A DNA stretch of 64,000 nucleotides from Kiloniellaceae bacterium (GTDB lineage Bacteria; Pseudomonadota; Alphaproteobacteria; Kiloniellales; Kiloniellaceae): contig JAJFGK010000060.1 of assembly GCA_021776195.1 (NCBI GenBank), positions 62,001 to 126,000 of the forward strand, given 5' to 3'. The position numbers and the translations under genes are program-made. Numbering within the stretch: position 1 is the first letter of the stretch; every line of letters starts with the position of its first letter. Under the pieces are notes generated by a model. It had not been told where the DNA came from, searched no databases, and saw only the letters and a program-made list of their open reading frames with translations. This document shows, piece by piece, positions 60,703 through 64,000 of this stretch.

Positions 60703-62643
60703 TCAGGCTGTCCCCGACTGCTCCAGCGCCTCCTGGGTGGCCAGCCAGGCGGCCTCGGCCTCGGCGACCCGGGCCTTGACCTCGCCGAGCCGGACCGTGA
60801 TCTCCTGCAGCTTGGCGGTCGGGCCTTCGTAGACCTGGGGGTCGGCGAGGCGGGCCTCCAGGGTCTGGCGCTGGGCCGTCAGCTTCTCGATCTTGGCCTC
60901 GGCCTCCTTGGCCGCCTTGCGCAGGTTGACGGTCGCCTCGCGCTGGGCCGCGGCGGCGCGGCGCCGTTCCTTCTTGTTACCCGAGCTGTCCTGACGCTTC
61001 ATCGCGCCATCGGACGCCGTTTCCTTGGCATCCGCGGCCTTCGCCTCGGGCTTGGAGATCCCGTTACCGCTGCGCCGGCCGAGCAGCAGCTTGCGGTAGT
61101 CCTCCAGGTCGCCCTCGTAGGTCTCGACGCCGCCGCCGGCGACCAGCCATAGGCGGTCGGCCACCAGGGAGACCAGGTGGTTGTCATGGCTGACCAGGAT
61201 CACCGCGCCCTGGAAGCCGGCGATGGCCTCGACCAGGGCCTGGCGGGAATCCATGTCCAGGTGGTTGGTCGGCTCATCGAGGATCAGTAGCTGCGGCGCG
61301 TCGCGGGTCATGAGGGCGAAGAGCAGGCGCGCCCGCTCGCCGCCCGACAGATTGCCGGCCTTGGTTCCGGCCCGGTCGACGCCGAAGCCGAAGCGGCCCA
61401 ACTGGGCCCGCAGCTTGCCGTCGGGCGCGCTCGGCTGGAGCCGGCCGAGGAGCTGCAGCGGCGTGGCCTCCAGGTCCAGCTCGTCGGCCTGGTCCTGGGC
61501 GAAGTAGCCGACCTTGAGGCGGCGGTGGCGGTGCTGCTCGCCGCTGTCGATCCCGAGCCGGCCGGCGAAGAGGCGGGCCAGCGTGGTCTTGCCGTTGCCG
61601 TTGGCGCCGAGCAGGGCGATGCGGTCGTCCATGTCGATGCGCATGCTCAGGTTCTTGAGGATCGGCTTGCCGGGCTCATAGCCGATAGCCACCCGGTCCA
61701 GGGCGATCAGCGGCGGGGCCAGGTCGGTCGGGGCCGGAAAGTCGAAGGACTGCGCCTGCTGGTCGTTCAGGGGCGGCGTGATGTTCAGCTTGGCGATGGC
61801 CTTGAGCCGGGACTGCGCCTGGCGCGCCTTATTGGCCTGGTAGCGGAAGCGGTCGACGAAGGCCTGCATATGGGCGCGCCGGGCCTCCTGCTTGACCACC
61901 AGGGCGGCCTGGTGCTGCAGCTTTTCCGCCCGCAGCCGCTCGAAGCGGTCATAGTTGCCGCTGTAGGTGGTCAGGGTGCAGTGCTCGAGATGGACGATCT
62001 TGTTGACCGCCCGGTTCAGCAGGTCGCGGTCGTGGGAGACGATCAGCAGGGTGCCGGGATAGCTCCGCAGGTGGTTTTCCAGCCACAGCGCCGCCTCCAG
62101 GTCCAGGTGGTTGGTCGGTTCGTCGAGCAGCAGCAGGTCGGGCTCGGAGAACAGCAGCGCGGCCAAGGCGACGCGCATGCGCCAGCCGCCGGAGAAGGTC
62201 GAGCAGGGGCGCTGCTGGGCGTCTTCGTCGAAGCCGAGCCCGGCCAGGATACGGGCCGCCCGGGCCGGCGCGCTGTCGGCACGGATAGTGGCGAGGCGTT
62301 CGTGGATCTCGGCGATGCGGTGGGCATCGTGGCTGTCATGGGCCTCTTCGGCCTCGGCCAGCAGGGCGATGCGTTCCTGGTCTGCCGCCAGGACGGTATC
62401 GATCAGGCTGGTCTCGCCGCCGGGCGGCTGCTGGGGCACGGTGCCGACCCGCAGGCCCTCGGGCAGGTAGACATCGCCCAGATCGCACTGGACCTCGCCC
62501 ATGATCAGCTTCAGCAGGGTGGTCTTGCCGCTGCCGTTGCGCCCCACCAGGCCGACCCGCTCGTCCTTGTTCAAGAGCGCCGAGGCGTCCTCGAGCAAGG
62601 TGCGTCCCTGCACTCGGTAGGTGATGTTGCGGAGCTGAAGCAT
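60703..62643 (-). CDS. ABC-F family ATPase (YheS/Uup-like)
   Basis: The protein has 646 residues and no membrane helices. It has two ABC domains: Walker A GLVGRNGSGKTTLLKLIMG and LLGANGNGKTTLARLFAG; signatures FSGGWRMRVALAALL and LSGGERARLLFALM; Walker B LLLLDEPTNHLD and LLILDEPTNHLD. The linker region RFRYQANKARQAQSRLKAIAK and a C-terminal coiled coil (about 560-640) are typical of ABC-F proteins, which act on the ribosome. A repeat-like segment lies just upstream. Confidence 0.93.
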   Translation of the reverse strand: MLQLRNITYRVQGRTLLEDASALLNKDERVGLVGRNGSGKTTLLKLIMGEVQCDLGDVYLPEGLRVGTVPQQPPGGETSLIDTVLAADQERIALLAEAEEAHDSHDAHRIAEIHERLATIRADSAPARAARILAGLGFDEDAQQRPCSTFSGGWRMRVALAALLFSEPDLLLLDEPTNHLDLEAALWLENHLRSYPGTLLIVSHDRDLLNRAVNKIVHLEHCTLTTYSGNYDRFERLRAEKLQHQAALVVKQEARRAHMQAFVDRFRYQANKARQAQSRLKAIAKLNITPPLNDQQAQSFDFPAPTDLAPPLIALDRVAIGYEPGKPILKNLSMRIDMDDRIALLGANGNGKTTLARLFAGRLGIDSGEQHRHRRLKVGYFAQDQADELDLEATPLQLLGRLQPSAPDGKLRAQLGRFGFGVDRAGTKAGNLSGGERARLLFALMTRDAPQLLILDEPTNHLDMDSRQALVEAIAGFQGAVILVSHDNHLVSLVADRLWLVAGGGVETYEGDLEDYRKLLLGRRSGNGISKPEAKAADAKETASDGAMKRQDSSGNKKERRRAAAAQREATVNLRKAAKEAEAKIEKLTAQRQTLEARLADPQVYEGPTAKLQEITVRLGEVKARVAEAEAAWLATQEALEQSGTA

Positions 62644-62668
62644 GGGTGGTCCCGATCCTCTCGCGCGG

Positions 62669-62705
62669 GCTCATAGCATGGCCGGCCCGGTTCCTAAAGA
62701 GGGGC
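62669..62705. repeat. Short direct repeat 1 flanking the GNAT gene
   Basis: GGCTCATAGCATGGC followed by a variable GC stretch and CTAAAGAGGGG occurs here and at 63250-63286, on either side of the acetyltransferase gene. The two copies differ in a few middle positions. Confidence 0.6.
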
Positions 62706-63221
62706 TGGTTCGGGCTCGTCCAACAGCCGCTCCATCAGGGCCTCGTCGTAATACCGGTTCCCGACCTTCAGGGCATGGGTCTCCAGGCCGTAGCGCTTGA
62801 AGCCGCAGCGCTCGTAAAGGGCAATGGCCGGCTCGTTGGTTGCGATGACGGCCAACTGGACCAGCTCGACCCGGCCGCGCGCGTGGTCCAGCAGGTGCCG
62901 CACCAGGGCCTCGCCCAAGCCGCTGCCGCGCGCCGCCGCGCGAACGTAGAGGCCCCAAAGCGTGCCCTTGTGGCGCTCTTTCTCCCATTCCTTGGCATGA
63001 AAGCCGACAACCCCCAGCAGCTTGCCCCCCAACGATTTTTCGCCCCAAAACCCGCCGAAGACCGCGTTGCGCTCCAGGCGCTGGGCGACCGCCGCCAGCG
63101 GCCGCCGCCGGGCGGACTCCAGGGTCTCGCCGAAGGCCTCGGGATGAGCCCCCAAGGCCTCCAGGCGGATCTCCTGGAACAAGGCGGCCTCGCTGGGCCT
63201 CAGCCTGGTCAGATCGAACAT
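62694..63221 (-). CDS. GNAT-family N-acetyltransferase
   Basis: The protein has 175 residues. FDLTRLRPSEAALFQEIRLEAL and the acetyl-CoA loop LYVRAAARGSGLGEALVRHLLD, then AIALYERCGFKRYGLE, are the GNAT pattern. The substrate is unknown. The gene is bracketed by copies of a 37-bp direct repeat and its stop lies just inside repeat 1. Confidence 0.86.
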   Translation of the reverse strand: MFDLTRLRPSEAALFQEIRLEALGAHPEAFGETLESARRRPLAAVAQRLERNAVFGGFWGEKSLGGKLLGVVGFHAKEWEKERHKGTLWGLYVRAAARGSGLGEALVRHLLDHARGRVELVQLAVIATNEPAIALYERCGFKRYGLETHALKVGNRYYDEALMERLLDEPEPAPL

Positions 63222-63249
63222 GAAAGAGCGGTTCCCTGCTTGCCGCTCG

Positions 63250-63286
63250 GCTCATAGCATGGCGGGTGCCGGTGCTAAAGAGGGGG
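63250..63286. repeat. Short direct repeat 2 flanking the GNAT gene
   Basis: This is the second copy of the segment at 62669-62705 (GGCTCATAGCATGGC, then CTAAAGAGGGGG). It is located upstream of the acetyltransferase start and directly before the YfbK-like stop. Confidence 0.6.
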
Positions 63287-63292
63287 CGGTAC

Positions 63293-64000
63293 TCAGTAGG
63301 CCTGGGCGAGGCTTTCGGCTTGGCGCACGAGACCAATGAACTCGCCACGCAGCCCTAAGGGATCATTGCCGCGGGCGCCCTGAGCTAATCGGACGACGTC
63401 CTGGAAGCCAAACGTCGCGCGATCACATTCGCCGCGCAGCAGTTGGCCAAACCCGGCCACCGCAACGGCGAATTCCAAATCGTTTGGGCCCGTGGACTGG
63501 AAATTCTCGCTGCTGTCGAAGTCAATCACTCGGCTCATCAGACGACCTTTCCGCTCGCCCGGGAGCTTGTAGCGAAGCTTGATGAACCCGACCTCGCGCA
63601 CTCTGTCGAGGCGCGGCGGAGTGGCGGCGGCATTTTGATAGCGAAGCGGCTCCAGGCTGGCTTGCGGATCGCCGATCAGCGTTAGCTCGTAAAGCGCCGT
63701 CACACTATGGCCGCTGCCGATGTCGCCGGCATCGACCCAGTCGTTGTTGAAGTCCCGGTTTGCCAGGGCCCGGGTCTCGTAACCCAGCAGACGATACTCC
63801 CGCACAAGGGCTGGATTGAATTCGATCTGGATCTTGGCGTCCTCGGCGATGGGGAAGAGGCTGCCCGTGAGATCGTCCGAGAAGACCTTTCTGGCCTCCA
63901 GCAGGCTGTCGAGGTGCGCGGCCTGGCCATTGCCGTTTTGTGCCAGCGCCTGAGCGATATTGTCCTGCACGTTACCGCTGCCCACGGTCAGCACCGACAA
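63293..64000 (-). CDS. YfbK-like von Willebrand factor A protein, N-terminus outside window
   Basis: The frame is open to the right edge; 235 residues of the C-terminal part are present. LLEARKVFSDDLTGSLFPIAED, IQIEFNPALVREYRLLGYETRALANRDFNND, VDAGDIGSGHSVTALYELTLIG are the conserved end of YfbK/Ca-activated-channel-like VWA proteins (DUF3520 region). The MIDAS part lies outside. These are usually exported lipoproteins; that end is not visible. Confidence 0.88.
   Translation of the reverse strand: MSVLTVGSGNVQDNIAQALAQNGNGQAAHLDSLLEARKVFSDDLTGSLFPIAEDAKIQIEFNPALVREYRLLGYETRALANRDFNNDWVDAGDIGSGHSVTALYELTLIGDPQASLEPLRYQNAAATPPRLDRVREVGFIKLRYKLPGERKGRLMSRVIDFDSSENFQSTGPNDLEFAVAVAGFGQLLRGECDRATFGFQDVVRLAQGARGNDPLGLRGEFIGLVRQAESLAQAY

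Noticed and set aside
61525..62676. A 383-codon plus-strand frame opposite the ABC-F ATPase
   Set aside because: The minus strand has two complete ABC domains; this frame is only low-complexity Gln/Gly/Val sequence.
1..64000. CRISPR array, rRNA or tRNA genes
   Set aside because: No regularly spaced repeats and no tRNA-like or rRNA-like sequence were seen on reading both strands.

Overview
The window is GC-rich, densely packed bacterial DNA that reads as Alphaproteobacteria, most likely Rhodospirillales in the broad sense. This rests on gene order: rpsF-rpsR-DUF2232-rplI, fabD-fabG-acpP-fabF-mltG, yicC-gmk, and lptF-lptG-lptD-surA-pdxA-rsmA are all arranged as in that class. A perfect TTAA-N7-TTAA sequence, the consensus of the alphaproteobacterial regulator CtrA, adds support. 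The genus is not identifiable by reading alone. There are no rRNA or tRNA genes, no CRISPR array and no recognisable transposase.

Layout. 1-3300: end of a DMT-type permease, then a zinc alcohol dehydrogenase and an enolase-superfamily dehydratase/racemase. 3341-6665: two paralogous exported proteins that join peptidoglycan-binding domains to a degenerate staphylococcal-nuclease-like domain, separated by a 282-bp nested palindrome with CTAG ends. 6733-8917: an aminotransferase and a DapA-family aldolase/lyase. 8919-12984: a tungstate ABC transporter (tupBCA) divergent from fdhD-mobA, a small oxyanion/molybdopterin module. 13017-14036: a membrane protein carrying a stand-alone SecD P1-head-like domain. 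14061-18980: a 1639-residue filamentous-haemagglutinin-type exoprotein without a partner transporter. 19236-21077: a DUF1989 protein divergent from a CaiB/BaiF CoA-transferase. 21140-23914: two tandem exported caspase-like proteases. 23992-29643: a DUF3303 protein and a complete dipeptide-type ABC importer.

29722-50023 is mainly core genome: ribosomal proteins S6, S18 and L9; fatty acid synthesis and MltG; YicC-Gmk; RsmA-PdxA-SurA-LptD-LptG-LptF; then PepA, the DNA polymerase III chi subunit and a DUF5675 protein. 50218-52735 holds an amidinotransferase-fold hydrolase and an MFS transporter with a second CTAG-ended palindrome (281 bp) between them.

From about 53000 to 60480 the base composition becomes visibly less GC-rich. 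A sugar-acid catabolic island occupies it: KDPG aldolase, an RraA/HMG-aldolase-like protein, TRAP transporter DctM-DctQ-DctP and an SDR oxidoreductase on one strand, with a divergent GntR/FCD regulator and a PfkB-family (KDG-kinase-like) sugar kinase on the other. Uptake by TRAP, oxidoreduction, phosphorylation and aldol cleavage to pyruvate and triose phosphate form a coherent pathway, although the first dehydratase is not inside the island. The window ends with an ABC-F ATPase, a GNAT acetyltransferase flanked by a short direct repeat, and the C-terminal part of a YfbK-like von Willebrand factor A protein.

The most unusual material is the pair of CTAG-ended palindromes, the PG-binding/dead-nuclease pair with LPW-type repeats, the tandem exported caspases with a shared unknown N-terminal domain, the orphan SecD-head protein and the orphan TpsA exoprotein.
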